From Parus major (taxonomy: Eukaryota > Chordata > Aves > Passeriformes > Paridae): 64,000 bases of DNA. The notes beneath the pieces were generated by a model, which saw only the letters and a program-made list of their open reading frames with translations, was not told the DNA's origin and made no database searches. How positions within the stretch are numbered: the stretch's first letter is position 1; the number at the start of each line of letters is the position of its first letter. The translations under genes and the position numbers were made by a program. The DNA lies in assembly GCF_001522545.3 (NCBI RefSeq), contig NC_031769.1, positions 148,889,636 to 148,953,635 on the forward strand, in the 5' to 3' direction. This document shows positions 24,219-35,860 of this stretch, in pieces.

Positions 24219-25172
24219 TAGTATTGGATAAACAGCTAACTTTGTCCTCAAATTTAGCATTAGACACCAGCCTGCAGAAAAATACTTTTTTTTTTTTTTT
24301 AATAATTTACATCCACAGAAAATGTTATCATTTGCATCCAAAAATCTTATAATTTATATCCAAAGAGGTGGTCAGGGTTGGTCAGGGAGAGGAATTGTTT
24401 ATCTGCAGCATTCCTTAAAGAAAAATTACTTCAAACATATCCCAAAGCTGTTTTTATTTTATGCAGAAATCTCAGTAGGAGAACAACAGCCACACCAGCT
24501 TTGGAGTCAAATCCCAGTGGAACAAGCAGGCAGACAACCAGATGGCAGGAAGTTATTTTGTTTAAATAATTAGGGAAATTAATAGGTAAGTTGATAGAAT
24601 AAAAACATCAGAGGACATGGATGGCTGCATGGATGGACAGGAATGAGAGATGTGTCTAAAATAAGAAAGATGTCACCTTTTTTTTCTGGCCCAGGAGACT
24701 CTAAGTCACACAAATGTTTTGGGTTTTTTTTCCAGTGTGCCACAGATTCTTCTTTATTTCATATTTCTGCCTGTGGTGCCTTCTCAGACTCACACAGTAA
24801 AGGTTCCTGGTGACATTTTAAGAGATTAAATAAGGAAATACCTAAAATAGGGGGGGTTTTTTGTTTTTTCTTTTAATTAAAAAATAAATAGTTTGCATAA
24901 CTGCATAAGCACAAGGAATAAATGAGTTTCTGTGTGTGTGTGTTACTGCACTTCATACAAGCTTTGCTTTTCCAGCCCTCTAGTGGAAAGGGAGAGGTAT
25001 AAGGAAAGGATTTTCAGGATTGTCATCCTGGTGGAAGTACTATTTTGCAGAGAATGATTAAGGGTGGGAAAGATCTCCAAGACCAGAGTTTTTCAGTGCA
25101 GTTTTTCCCACTTCTCTCCTCCAAAGCTCTTCCAGAAAACCTCACAAAGAGGTCTTGGCTTTTTGTGACAGT
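24219..25172. other. Unique non-coding DNA with a CTCF-like site
   Basis: It holds a T15 run at 24286-24300, a (TG)n run near 24931, and the CTCF-like match at 24973-24986. No gene or repeat family is otherwise recognised. Confidence 0.35.
24973..24986 (-). promoter_or_regulatory. CTCF-like core motif
   Basis: The minus strand reads CCACTAGAGGGCTG, matching 13 of 14 positions of the CTCF core CCASYAGRKGGCRS. CTCF binds such sites to anchor chromatin loops and insulators. Occupancy depends on context, and a single match can occur by chance in tens of kilobases. Confidence 0.45.
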
Positions 25173-25430
25173 GGATTCATGGAATCATTAAAGCTGGCAA
25201 AGACTTCCAGGATCATCAAGTCCAACCTTTGACCAAGCAGCACTGTGCTCATTAAACCACATCGTGAAGTGGTTTTTTAACTTCCAGAGGTGACAACTCT
25301 GCTGCTTCCCTGGACAGTCTGCTCCAATACTCAGCCACTCTTTCCAGTGCAGAATTTTTTCCCAATATCCAACCTGATATCCTGCCTCCCCTGGTACATC
25401 TTGAGGCCGTTTCCCATGGGTCTCATGGAT
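25173..25430 (-). repeat. CR1 LINE 3' region, minus strand
   Basis: GGATTCATGGAATCATTAAA opens the tail. AAGTCCAACCTTTGACCAAG, AACCACATCGTGAAG and TTTTTTCCCAATATCCAACC follow. The AACCACATC...AAGTG block marks the subfamily that also includes 26106-26283. Confidence 0.9.
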
Positions 25431-26105
25431 CCAGACCAAGCTGAGGATGCGTTGGTAGCTGTGTCCATGTAAAAGGCTGAAGGATTTGGGATTAAACAAA
25501 GCTCCCAGTGAAGTTTCCTACAAACCTTTCCTAGCAGGGAGCAGCACTATGCAAAATATGTTTGAGGTTTAATCTCCTTAGAAGTTATACCAGGGGCCAA
25601 AGCAATAATTAGAATATAAATATCTTTTATAGAGGCTGCAAAGTATTGGTGGGAGAGGGGGGGTAATATGTAAAAATTGAGTTAGTGATGTAGGGAAAAG
25701 TGAAGAATTGGTTATGTGATGCAGAGGAAACATGGGAAGAATGAAAATGAAAGGACTCTGCTCCTGAGTTAATAGTGCTGATGGATGAAATGCCACTGGC
25801 TGAGCACATCCCATCTTGTTATGCCTCTGCTCTGAGGCAAACGGAGCTTGAACAGCTTCCCTCCCCCAGAGAGCAAATAAAAGAGATTTAATTCCAACAA
25901 AAGCTGCTGAGGACAAACAAGGGGAAGAGATACGGTGGGAAACGGGCAAGGAAGGATGAAAGGAGATGGACAGGCCGTGCTAAATGAACAAATAAAACAC
26001 TGGCAGTGGGATGGATACTTGTGCAGGGCTGAATTACCAGGAGAACAGGGAAGGAGCAGTCTCTGGAGGGGAATGGCAGCCAAGAATCAGCTGCTGGCAG
26101 ATGAC
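25431..26105. other. Unique non-coding DNA
   Basis: Nothing recognisable is seen. The minus-strand open frame 25578-25949 (123 codons) and overlapping ones have low-complexity pyrimidine-rich content and no domain. Confidence 0.3.
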
Positions 26106-26283
26106 AAAATCATGGAATCATTGAGCAATTGAAGCTGGGAAAGACCTCCAAGGTCATCAAGTCCAGCCTTCAACCAAACACCACCATGCCCAATAAACCA
26201 CATCACAAAGTGCCACATCAGCTCATTGTCTGAACACTTCCAGGAGCAGTGACTCCACTGCTGCCCTGGGCAGCCTGTTCCCG
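26106..26283 (-). repeat. CR1 LINE 3' region, minus strand
   Basis: AATCATGGAATCATTGAGCA, GGGAAAGACCTCCAAGGTCA and CAAACACCACCATGCCCAAT are followed by AACACTTCCAGGAGCAGTGA and CTGCCCTGGGCAGCCTGTTC. The copy appears to stop at the last block; the sequence beyond does not follow CR1 clearly. Confidence 0.92.
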
Positions 26284-27273
26284 ATGAAATTATCCCCAGG
26301 CCATCCTGATTCCATCCCACCACTGGGAGAAGATCAGAAGCATCCACCAGCACCTCCCTCCTCCCACCCTCCTCTCTGGTTTATCTCTCTCTTGCTTGAC
26401 CCTGGCCTGTGGTTGATTGCATGAGGCAGAAGCCACGGGATATTTGGTGGTTTTGTGTTCAGGGAATGCAGTCAGGAATCTTTTCTGGTCTCAAAACAGT
26501 CCCTGATTAGCTCTGAAGCCCAGAGAAATCCATTGTGTTTGGGTTCAATCCACCTCACCATCCTTCCTCCTTTCATTGTTCCCTGGCAGCACATGAATAG
26601 TCTGACACAGCCTGGGTATCAGAAAATTGAGTTTGCATATTATTTTTGCTTACAAACCACAAAAATCCCCCAGCTGTTCAGAATTTGCTTTTTTCTGCTT
26701 TTACCTTATCACTCTATTTCTTTGAGAAACACAATTCACTTTGCACGCAAGCCCAAGGTTTTTTGTCGTTGAGCAGTTTTGCAGATAAGCAAGGAGAAGT
26801 GGGTGAAAAAACCCAAATAATTCACAAAGTATTCAAGCCTGAGAGGGAAAAAGAGAGAGCAGGGGGATGATGCCAGAGCTTCAGCAGTAATTCACAGAGT
26901 CAGAACTCAGTGGAGGATGCCTGTCTGATGCCCAGGTGATGCTGTCTCCTGCCCCTCCTTTTAGGAAATTAAAATCTTTTTGAAGCTGTGGCCAGGCAAA
27001 CAGGTGTGGACCCACTCATGGAAAAGCTGAAAGGATTGAAGTGCATCTCAACAAAACATGGGAATGACAGAAGCAGAGTGAGGTCCCTGCTGCAGCTTGA
27101 GAGGAAAAAAAATCTTTTGAAAATAGAGAACAAAATCTTTGTTCTCATCCTTGGTGAAAAGTGTGGATAACTCTAATGAAAATAAAGAATTTATTTATAC
27201 TGTTATAAGGCCTGTGAGAAAGTGCATGCAGACCTCCCAGGCTATTTCTCTGCTTGCTGAGTAGTTGTTGAGT
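26284..27273. other. Unique non-coding DNA
   Basis: No repeat, RNA or gene is recognised. Pyrimidine-rich sequence occurs at about 26345-26395. The open frame 26455-26772 has no identifiable domain. Confidence 0.3.
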
Positions 27274-27431
27274 GAGATATCAGGAAAAATTTCTTCACCA
27301 AAGGTGTGGTGAGGCTTTGGAATGGACATCCCAGGGAAGTAGTGGGGCTTCCATCCCTGGTTTTAAAAATAAAAGTTGTGTGGATGTGGCATTTGAGGAC
27401 ATGGTGAACGTGGTGCTGGTGCTGGGTTCAT
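27274..27431 (+). repeat. CR1 LINE 3' region, plus strand, tail lost
   Basis: GAGATATCAGGAAAAATTTC, TTCACCAAAGGTGTGGTGAG and GCTTTGGAATGGACATCCC lead to GGATGTGGCATTTGAGGACA. The GTCTTTTCCAACC tail and octamers are absent, so the copy is truncated at both ends. Confidence 0.88.
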
Positions 27432-28610
27432 GGCTGGGTTCAGTGAGCCTGGCTTGATCTCTCTGCCCCTTCACACCCAGCCTAAAACTCTTTCCACAAT
27501 TCCTGCCAATACCTGCACAGAAACATTTTTCCCTCTTTGGGACAGGGGTGTCAGCACCCACCAGATCTGTTTTCCTGCTGGACAAATCCAACCAGGCAGG
27601 CTGGAAACAGCAGCCAGCAGTGACTCAAGCACTGCTCTGTCCCAGCAGGCCAGCATGGAGCTGTCACAGCCTAAGAAGAGGGAAAGATATTTTGATACCA
27701 GCTCAGAGCAACAGTGCAGATGCCAGAGGCTTTGTTTTTTGTGTCTGGGTTTGTGGGAGTTATTTTTAAATCCCTTATTTTTTTTTCTTTCCCCCTGTTA
27801 ATTTCCTCCCTTGTTATCAGACTTTGTTTTCTATTTTTCTCTTCATGTTTTATATGCTTTCTTAAGTTTTAATGTGAACCATCTCCCTCTGGAATTATTT
27901 CCCCTTTCCACCACATCTTGCCTTTAAACAAGATGCTGAAGTTTTTCACCTCTGTGCCAGAGTTTAACTCCAACCTCACAATCCTAACCCTTGGTTTAAA
28001 GGCAAAGGTTTTCCCTGAGTTAGGGCAGCAGCTTGTTCACAGCCTGTGTTTCCAGTATGGGGAGTGGGGAAAGCAGCTCTCTGCAGGAGAGAAAACTCAG
28101 GCTGACACTCCAGGAGGATTCTGAAAGAGGAAATTTAGGGAAACACCTGGGTGTTTTCTCCCTGCTCTCTCCAGCAGCCCTGCACAAGCTAAGATTGGCT
28201 ACAATTCCCTTAGCAAGGCTGCCCAATCTCATCCAGAAGGGAGAAGCTGATTTGAGAAAAATTAAATAGAAACTGGGGACTTCATGTCAATTTTGGCTGA
28301 TGTCCCACCTCAGAAAAGACTTAAAGCAACTTAGAAAGTTAAGAATCATGTACCTCTTTCTTCACCCCCTCCTGTATCTGTGATAGGATAAAGTGGACAA
28401 GAGGAAAGGAAAATTACTTGCTGAATTGACATAGAGACTGTGATGGAAATTCTGGGAATTGTCTGGATGGAGAGTGGTTTGGAATGTGAATTTTGGAAGT
28501 AAAAAGAAGCAGCAAAGGTTTGGAGGAGAATGGCAAGTGTTGGTGACCCCAAGATTTCCAGGTCATTTCAATCCTAGCCTTAAACATGTGGCTGTTGGGG
28601 AAACCCAGGT
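27432..28610. other. Unique non-coding DNA
   Basis: Nothing recognisable is seen. Short T-rich runs occur near 27777-27788. The open frames here are short and domain-free. Confidence 0.3.
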
Positions 28611-28727
28611 CAAGAGATAAAGGAGAGGGAAATCGGGGAAAAGTAAAAACTCGTGTGTTGAGATAAGAACGGTTTAATAACTGACACAAAATAAAAGATA
28701 ATAATACTGCTGGTAATAATAATAATA
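28611..28727 (-). mobile_element. Avian endogenous retrovirus LTR fragment, minus strand, cut by assembly gap
   Basis: On the minus strand the segment reads from an AT trinucleotide run, through TTATTAAACCGTTC and TATCTCAACACACGAG, into a pyrimidine-rich stretch ending near ATTTCCCTCTCC. This order matches the central and 3' part of a LTR type common in bird genomes (ERVL-like by my recollection). No retroviral coding sequence is visible; anything further lies in the adjacent N run. Assignment to family is from memory of the pattern, so the subfamily is open. Confidence 0.5.
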
Positions 28728-29720
28728 NNNNNNNNNNNNNNNNNNNNNNNNNNNNNNNNNNNNNNNNNNNNNNNNNNNNNNNNNNNNNNNNNNNNNNNNN
28801 NNNNNNNNNNNNNNNNNNNNNNNNNNNNNNNNNNNNNNNNNNNNNNNNNNNNNNNNNNNNNNNNNNNNNNNNNNNNNNNNNNNNNNNNNNNNNNNNNNNN
28901 NNNNNNNNNNNNNNNNNNNNNNNNNNNNNNNNNNNNNNNNNNNNNNNNNNNNNNNNNNNNNNNNNNNNNNNNNNNNNNNNNNNNNNNNNNNNNNNNNNNN
29001 NNNNNNNNNNNNNNNNNNNNNNNNNNNNNNNNNNNNNNNNNNNNNNNNNNNNNNNNNNNNNNNNNNNNNNNNNNNNNNNNNNNNNNNNNNNNNNNNNNNN
29101 NNNNNNNNNNNNNNNNNNNNNNNNNNNNNNNNNNNNNNNNNNNNNNNNNNNNNNNNNNNNNNNNNNNNNNNNNNNNNNNNNNNNNNNNNNNNNNNNNNNN
29201 NNNNNNNNNNNNNNNNNNNNNNNNNNNNNNNNNNNNNNNNNNNNNNNNNNNNNNNNNNNNNNNNNNNNNNNNNNNNNNNNNNNNNNNNNNNNNNNNNNNN
29301 NNNNNNNNNNNNNNNNNNNNNNNNNNNNNNNNNNNNNNNNNNNNNNNNNNNNNNNNNNNNNNNNNNNNNNNNNNNNNNNNNNNNNNNNNNNNNNNNNNNN
29401 NNNNNNNNNNNNNNNNNNNNNNNNNNNNNNNNNNNNNNNNNNNNNNNNNNNNNNNNNNNNNNNNNNNNNNNNNNNNNNNNNNNNNNNNNNNNNNNNNNNN
29501 NNNNNNNNNNNNNNNNNNNNNNNNNNNNNNNNNNNNNNNNNNNNNNNNNNNNNNNNNNNNNNNNNNNNNNNNNNNNNNNNNNNNNNNNNNNNNNNNNNNN
29601 NNNNNNNNNNNNNNNNNNNNNNNNNNNNNNNNNNNNNNNNNNNNNNNNNNNNNNNNNNNNNNNNNNNNNNNNNNNNNNNNNNNNNNNNNNNNNNNNNNNN
29701 NNNNNNNNNNNNNNNNNNNN
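28728..29720. other. Assembly gap, 993 N
   Basis: No bases are called. The left flank is an LTR fragment ending in (AAT)n and the right flank is the middle of a CR1 copy, so the gap lies in repeat-rich DNA. Any open frame drawn across it is meaningless. Confidence 0.99.
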
Positions 29721-29880
29721 CACTGGAACAGCTGCCCAGGGAGGGTGTGGAGTCTCCTTCTCTGAAGACATTCCAATCTCACCTGGACACATTCCTGCTC
29801 CAGGTGACTCTGCCTTGGCTGGGGGTTGGACTGGATGATCTCCAGAGGTCCCTTCCAACTCTAATTCTGTGATTCTGTGA
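29721..29880 (+). repeat. CR1 LINE 3' end, plus strand, left part in the gap
   Basis: CACTGGAACAGCTGCCCAGG, the GACATTCCAATCTCACCTGG block, GGGGGTTGGACTGGATGATC and two octamer units (TTCTGTGATTCTGTGA) are present. The copy is well preserved and its 5' part is hidden in the N run. Confidence 0.93.
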
Positions 29881-30326
29881 CACCAGTTGCTTTCCTCTTT
29901 ATCTTGAGGCATTATCTGCTCTTTTCTGAGCATCCAAGGACTCTGGGGTTTACTCTCACAGTGTTGTACTGAGAAAGATGCCTTCTGCAGAGGGAAAATC
30001 AGGACCCAGACAGGTGCTTGGTTACACGGAGTGTCTTTCAGGCAACTGAAAAGTGGAACGAGGTCTACAAACCCCAGAGCATTTGAGACGCATTCAAGTT
30101 GATTTTAAATTCATTAACTCGAGTATCAGTGTATTAACTGAGCCAGGATGGAATGAAGCATGAGCTAATTTATCCTTCTTGTGGGATTTTGCAGCTCCTA
30201 TTCGCTTTGTGCTGCATGGCTGGGTTTGAGTTAGCTCTGATATCTTTGTGCACTGTGACAGAGCTGCAGCTTTTATCTTCTGCTCCACCCAGGGCTTCTC
30301 TGCCTCCTTCACCAAATCCCAGTTGT
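29881..30326. other. Unique non-coding DNA
   Basis: Nothing recognisable is seen between the two CR1 copies. The plus-strand open frame that starts at 30153 runs into the CR1 copy antisense and is not a gene. Confidence 0.3.
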
Positions 30327-30822
30327 CTGAGTTGGAAAAGACCTCCAATATTATTGAGTCCAACCTGTGATCACCCCATTGTCACCCGGACCAGAGCACT
30401 GAGTGTCCAGTCATTCCTCGGACACCTCCAGGGATGGAGACCCCACCACCTCCCTGGGCAGCCTTTTCCAAGTCTTGACAACCCTCTCCATGAAGAAATT
30501 CCTCCTGATGTCCAACCTGAACCTCCAGCAGTGCAACTGGAGGCTGTTTCCTCTTATCCTGTCCCTTTTTCCCAAGGAGAAAAGGTCAGCCCCCAGCTGG
30601 CTTCACCCTCCTGTCAGGTGATTGTAAAGAGCAGTAAGGTCTCCCCTGAGCCTCCTTTTCTCCAGGTTAAGCTTCCCCCAGCTCCCTCAGCCACTCGCCA
30701 TGGGACTCACTCTCTAGAACCTCCACCTTCAGCTTTGGTGCCCTTCTCTGGACACTCTCCATCTCCTCAACAACTTTCTTGAAATGAGGGGTCCAGAACT
30801 GGACACAGAGCTCAAGGTGTAG
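30327..30822 (-). pseudogene. CR1 LINE copy, minus strand, with reverse-transcriptase C-terminal remnant
   Basis: On the minus strand the frame 30667-30870 reads LELCVQFWTPHFKK, then MESVQRRAPKL and WLRELGEA, the conserved block just after the CR1 reverse-transcriptase core. Downstream on the same strand come LEKRRLRGD- and RLDIRRNFFMERVV-like segments, the latter in another frame. The tail at 30327-30350 reads GTTGGAAAAGACCTCCAATA on the plus strand; the terminal octamers are gone. Frame breaks and loss of the 5' end make it non-functional. Confidence 0.9.
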
Positions 30823-31443
30823 CCTTTGTGTTGGGTCTGGCTGGGATGGAGTCAATTTCCCTCTGAGCACATCTGCTCAGCAATAAAAATTAGGACAAAA
30901 AGGATGAGGAAAGGTTGGTGTTCATTATTTACAACATTTACCTTCTGATGTGACCACTACAAGCATGGAAACCCCACTTCCCAGATTTGTTATTGAATGA
31001 GGATGAAGGATTCTGCCCAGCTGACAAAACTGAACATGCCTCAGAAGGCACATGAGTCCATAACCGAAAAATAATCTGAGATCCAGAAGTGGGTGACATC
31101 ATATAAGTAATTAACTACAAGAGTGTGTTCAAAATAAGCCCACAATTTTTAAAAGATCAGTATTAATTCAAGGTGAGTCAATGCTCAGTTCCCACTTGGG
31201 GATACTGGATTGGATCTAAACCCTACCAAAGTCAGTGGGAATCTCCTCAGAGAGGTCTGGACTCCATTAATTCAAAAGTTTGCAGAAGAACTAAACTTAG
31301 AGAACGTCTTTTCTAGGAAGGAAGGAAAGTGTTGTCCTTTGTTCAGCCCAGAGTGAGAGATTCCAGGTTTAGCAAGAATTATTGGCTTGTTCTCCTTTTG
31401 TTATTTGAGAATTGTCTCTCTGACTTAGGATATAGAGAGTGAG
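30823..31443. other. Unique non-coding DNA
   Basis: No feature is recognised. Confidence 0.3.
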
Positions 31444-31590
31444 AGAATCCTTAAGTTTGGAAAAGGTCTCCAAGACCAAGTCTAACTTTCAACCAGACAC
31501 CACCATTCCAAATAAAACTCATTCCCAGTACCAGGTGTACTAATTTTTAAAATGTTTTCAGGGATGGTGACTCCACCCCTTCCCTGGGGA
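31444..31590 (-). repeat. CR1 LINE 3' tail, minus strand, diverged
   Basis: AATCCTTAAGTTTGGAAAAG, GTCTCCAAGACC, ACACCACCATTCCAAATAAA and TTCAGGGATGGTGACTCCAC match the CR1 tail with several small deletions, indicating an older copy. An AT-rich run follows directly. Confidence 0.85.
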
Positions 31591-31690
31591 TACACATATC
31601 TATATACCTGTATAATTTATATATTTATAATTTATAAATTTAAAATATGTGTATAATTTATACACATAATCATGTACATTATATCTGATT
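31591..31690. repeat. AT-rich low-complexity tract
   Basis: About 100 bases of TATA/TTTATAA-like sequence with little G or C sit at the end of the CR1 remnant. Confidence 0.8.
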
Positions 31691-32789
31691 TTACAGCCAC
31701 AAACCATTATTTTTATTCCCTTTTTTTGGGGGGTTTAGGTCATTGCATCTCAATGAAATCAAATGTCAGGGAAATCATCATCTCCCCATGGAAGCTGCTC
31801 AAACATCTCATTATTTTGTCTGTCATATGAGAAGAAATGTGCATTTTGAGTCTGTGTGCCTCTGTTCTGCCTCTTTTGAGCCCCATTTTTTGATCTCGGG
31901 TACAATTCCATCTTGGTCAAGAGGGATGTGCCAGTGGAAGTGAGAGGAGGATTTTCCTGTACCCAGCGAAATGTATTCCCACCCCTAAGGTTGTTTTGAC
32001 TTTATTTCTCCAAGCCCCAAGACACACAGTGGATGTGTAAACATTTACATTTCATAAATCAGTCAGGGAAAGCCACTTTAAGCGCTGTCTTTACGCAAAG
32101 TGCATCTTCTTATTAAGTCAAAACACATTATGCAATGACTCTAATGTGCCTCAGGTGCACTTTAAAATGTATATATCTGTTTTCATCCCATGCTCTTGTT
32201 ATTTATTACATGTTGCCATCGCCGTTCTGTCCCTGCCACGGGTGCCTGATGTATTTTGATATAATTTACAAACAGCTAATAAAACTCAAATGTTTACTGA
32301 GGCTGCCTGGGAAGAATCTGAGGTCTAACAACTCCTCTCAGTCACCCAGTTGGCGGGAGAAGACAAACACTGCGCTGTGATGAGTCATTAAGAAGCAATT
32401 TTGCATAGATGTGGCTTGATTATATAAGCACAAACAATTCCAGCTGTATTTCCAGCATTTCTGCTCAGGCCAGTGAGGACTGAAAGAAAGAAAAGCTGTT
32501 TCCATGTCACAGGAGCAAAGTGGTCACTTATTCACTGCACAGGATCTTTCATCTTCTCAGATTTTGATTTTCACTCAAAACTCACCCCTTGGACCCAAGT
32601 GTTCCCTAAAGCATCCCTTAAACTGTTAGGAGAAGACATTTTGGTCTTCTCCAGAAGGAAAACCAGAAAGTAGAAATGTGATGCTTTGTGCTGTGTGAGC
32701 TGCCCATAGCACCAGTCCAGTGATGAGCTGGATAATAGGAAAAATTATTGAATTCCTAATTGAGTATTAAGAAACATTTGTGCACTGGA
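31691..32789. other. Unique DNA with candidate conserved regulatory element
   Basis: The part at about 32030-32440 is repeat-free. It carries TGATGAGTCATTAAG (AP-1 core TGAGTCA) near 32379, TATATAAGC near 32423, CTTATTAAG near 32109 and several TTTAC/ATGCAA-like cores. This is the kind of sequence found in deeply conserved vertebrate enhancers, but I cannot test conservation. Open frames here are short and domain-free. Confidence 0.3.
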
Positions 32790-32950
32790 AGAGTGGCCAA
32801 GCATTGGAACAGGCTGCACAGGAAAGTTCTGGGGACACCATCTTTGGAATTGTTGAAAAAACGAGTAGAAATGACACTTGACAACGTGGTTTAGTGGGCA
32901 TGGATGATCTCAGAGCTCTTTTCCAACGTTAATAAATGATTTGGTGATCC
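32790..32950 (+). repeat. CR1 LINE 3' end, plus strand
   Basis: GAGTGGCCAAGCATTGGAAC, AGGCTGCACAGGAAAG, TTGTTGAAAAAACGAGTAGA, GTGGTTTAGTGGGCATGG and CTCTTTTCCAACGTTAATAA follow the CR1 consensus order. The octamer end is reduced to GGTGATCC. Confidence 0.92.
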
Positions 32951-35781
32951 TGGGTTTGTTACTGGTCTGGCACTGGCAGCTGCTCGGTCCCACCAGGCTG
33001 GAGCTGGATTCAAAGTGACCAGACTTCCCACCGTGGCACATCCATGCTGTGGGAGAAGATCTGACGTCACCAACACCCTTGAAACACATTTGTCAGGGTC
33101 TGAGATGATTTTATCAGCTTGTTTAGGCTTATCTGGATGATCTGTGAGCTGTTTCGTGCTGATCTTTAATCACAGTCTGCCTAAAACAGAGGCAGGAGCA
33201 GATGGAGGCAGGCATGGACATTTGCCATGATGGTTGCTGAAGTGCCCTGATCTCCTGGATGCTGGCTCTGGTTTGGGGTGAGGAATTTTTTCTTCCCCCC
33301 TGAGATGCTCTGATCTCTTAATCCAGATAGCACAAGTCCAAGGGCTGACTTGGCTCTTTTCCCCCTCAAGACAGAAGTCTGCAGCAGACAAACATTTAAT
33401 TGCAGAGGAATTTCATCCAACAGGAATTTCTTCCATCATCTTGAGCTTTCCACTTGCCACCAGTTTTGTTCTTCTCTCCCTCTGGCTTTTAGTCAGCCAG
33501 AGAAGAAGACATTCACCCTTCACTGCCCAGAGATGAAGCAGAGGGGCTCTGTAAAAAGCCCTGTTAGTTGTTCTGGACAAGTTATTGCTGGTACTTAGCT
33601 GAGTCTGGGATAAACAATCAGCCTGGATACTTCAGAATGGTGAAAAGACCAATATGAACATGCCTGTTTCTGTCCCTCTGGGGGAAAAATGAACATTTCT
33701 CCTTTCTCCACATGCACACTGGAGCAGATGCCTGATCCTTTAAAGCCACTGCAGAAGCCCCAGTGGAGTCACTCCATCAGCTCCTGGATGGGGAGGTTTG
33801 GGAACAGAGAATGGGTCAAGCTTTGCCAGCTCCTTCAATGCCCAGGTTGATTTCAGGCAGTGCCCACACACTTCCATGTGTGTATCCATGAAAGCAAAGG
33901 GAAAACAGCAAATGTGTTTTGATTACTCAATAACTCAGTGGGACGCGCCTTCAAATATGGAATCAAATTATTTTGTTCTGCATTCAGGTTTCAAGCTGAG
34001 AGAAAGAAACACCTCTCTCGTTCTAATCCAGCTTTTAAGTGTATTGAAATGGAAGTTTAAAGTGCGAACTTTCCCTTCCCTCTCATTCACACTGTGAAGG
34101 AAACTGCTTCTGGCACATCCCGTGGCTTCTGCTGATCACTGATGAATGGTACCCAGGCCATCCATTAATTTCAATTCCTTCAGGTTGTAACCTATATCAG
34201 AGGGGCCAAGTGATAATGAACGTGTATTAAAGTGACTCGCAATACTGGTATTCAAGTAATTATAAACAGATTTTAAAAGGTATTTGGGCCTTCTGATGCC
34301 ACTGTCAACAGAAGCTGCCGTTCAGTGCCAAGCACCAGAGAAAGGCCAGAAGAGCAGGGGAGACTCCAGGAACTGGTCACATTTTTTCCTGTCACAGCCT
34401 TGACTCGGGGAATAGGATTAAACCTGGAAAGGCTCAGCCAGGTTACTCCTGCTGCTTAAGGAAAGAAAGAGAAATACAGATGATGTCCTTTTTCAGGTTC
34501 TCCAGTTCAAAAAAGACACTGTGTCAACCAAGAAGGTTGGGAAAGCTGGATATACAGGGATTTACAAGGGGGTAGAAGATGCAACCATACTCAAGGTGAG
34601 GAAAATCTTGTTATTGTATGAAACTCCCTCAGGGAAGGATGTAGAGAAGATGGATCCCAGCTCTTGGAGATACTAAAATTTTGGCTGTAAATTGGATGAC
34701 CTGAACTGCTTGGCCCTATTTGGAGCAGGTTTTTGGACTGGTTACTTTGAAAGAGGATATCCAAACTCAATTATTATGTAGTTTTATGTAAAGGGTTCCA
34801 TCTGAACTGGGTCACCAAAATCTTCCTCCAGAGCCAATGGATGTAGAATTTTGGGTATAAAATCCAGTGGCTGTACTAAATATTCCTCCATTTTTTTGGA
34901 ACTTTAAATATTTACTTCAAATGGAAGAAGAAAGGCTCCAGAGTAGACACCAAATGTTAAAAATAAAATAATATTTCTCTTTTTTTTCTGTTTTTCCAGT
35001 CTCCATACTTTCTCTCTATTGTCCTTCATTTTCCTAGGAATTTCTCAGCACCCTCTGTCTCCTTTTTCTGCCCAACACTCCTTTAAACTTTAAAGACTTT
35101 AAACAGCAGCATTTAAATTCTCCCTGTCCCGGTGTTAACATGTGTTTTGGGTTTGGGTGTCCCAGGACATGCACTCCTGAAGATTACAAATTACTTTGTG
35201 CTGTTCCTGCTGTCTCCTGGAATGATTTCACTCCAGCCATAGCTGGAACAGTTCATGTAAAAACATTTATTATCCATTTACCACTGTCACTCTGCTCTTG
35301 ACACGACTCTTCCTTCATCCTTATGGATGGAGAAAATGTGTTCTCTCCAAGGGTAAAAGGGAATAAGAACTCTGCTCTGGAACTCCATCCAGAATCCACA
35401 TGTGAGGAGGAAAAAATGCCTTAAATATGTTTTTTTTATCTGTCTAATCTTAGCCAGACCTGATGTGTTCTCCCAACCATTCATTTCAATCCATGAAGAC
35501 ATAACAAAGAAATACTGACCTCATTTTCTCTACTGTTGAAAATACGTTAATATTTTTATTTAGCCTTACAAGATAAGAAAGCGACATTAATTAAATTTTT
35601 CCTGTGGAGAAACTGAGGCACGGGAAAAGACTGGGATTCATCTGCATAATTTGGGGTGTCTGTAACTTAGATGTCTTAATTTAATTATCTTCATTCTCAT
35701 TACAATTAAAGACAATTCAATCAACAAAATGAATGGAGTTTAGAGCGTGAATCAAAGTGCACTCTGGTTTAGAGTGAGATA
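32951..35781. other. 2.8 kb repeat-poor unique DNA with candidate conserved elements
   Basis: No gene or interspersed repeat is recognised. About 33910-34320 is repeat-free with GATTACTCAATAACTC, CCATTAATTTC and AAGTAATTATAAAC cores. About 35560-35770 carries TTAATTAAAT, TTTAATTATC and CAATTAAAG. Both resemble conserved non-coding elements. The open frame 33798-34097 (99 codons) shows no domain. Confidence 0.3.
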
Positions 35782-35860
35782 AATCACAGAATGGGTTGGG
35801 TTGGAAAAAAACCTCAAGATCATCCAGTTCTCTACAGCCTGAGGTGATTCAGCTGCCTTG
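35782..35860 (-). repeat. CR1 LINE 3' tail, minus strand
   Basis: AATCACAGAATGGGTTGGGT, TGGAAAAAAACCTCAAGATC and ATCCAGTTC are a clear CR1 tail. Homology fades after about 35830. Confidence 0.82.

Noticed and set aside
28610..29933. Long minus-strand open frames of 390-419 codons
   Set aside because: They run through the 993-base N gap; almost all residues are unknown and the ends are LTR and CR1 sequence.
30153..30782. 209-codon plus-strand open frame
   Set aside because: Most of it is antisense to the CR1 reverse-transcriptase remnant on the minus strand; the proline- and serine-rich product is a known type of artefact of reading CR1 backwards.
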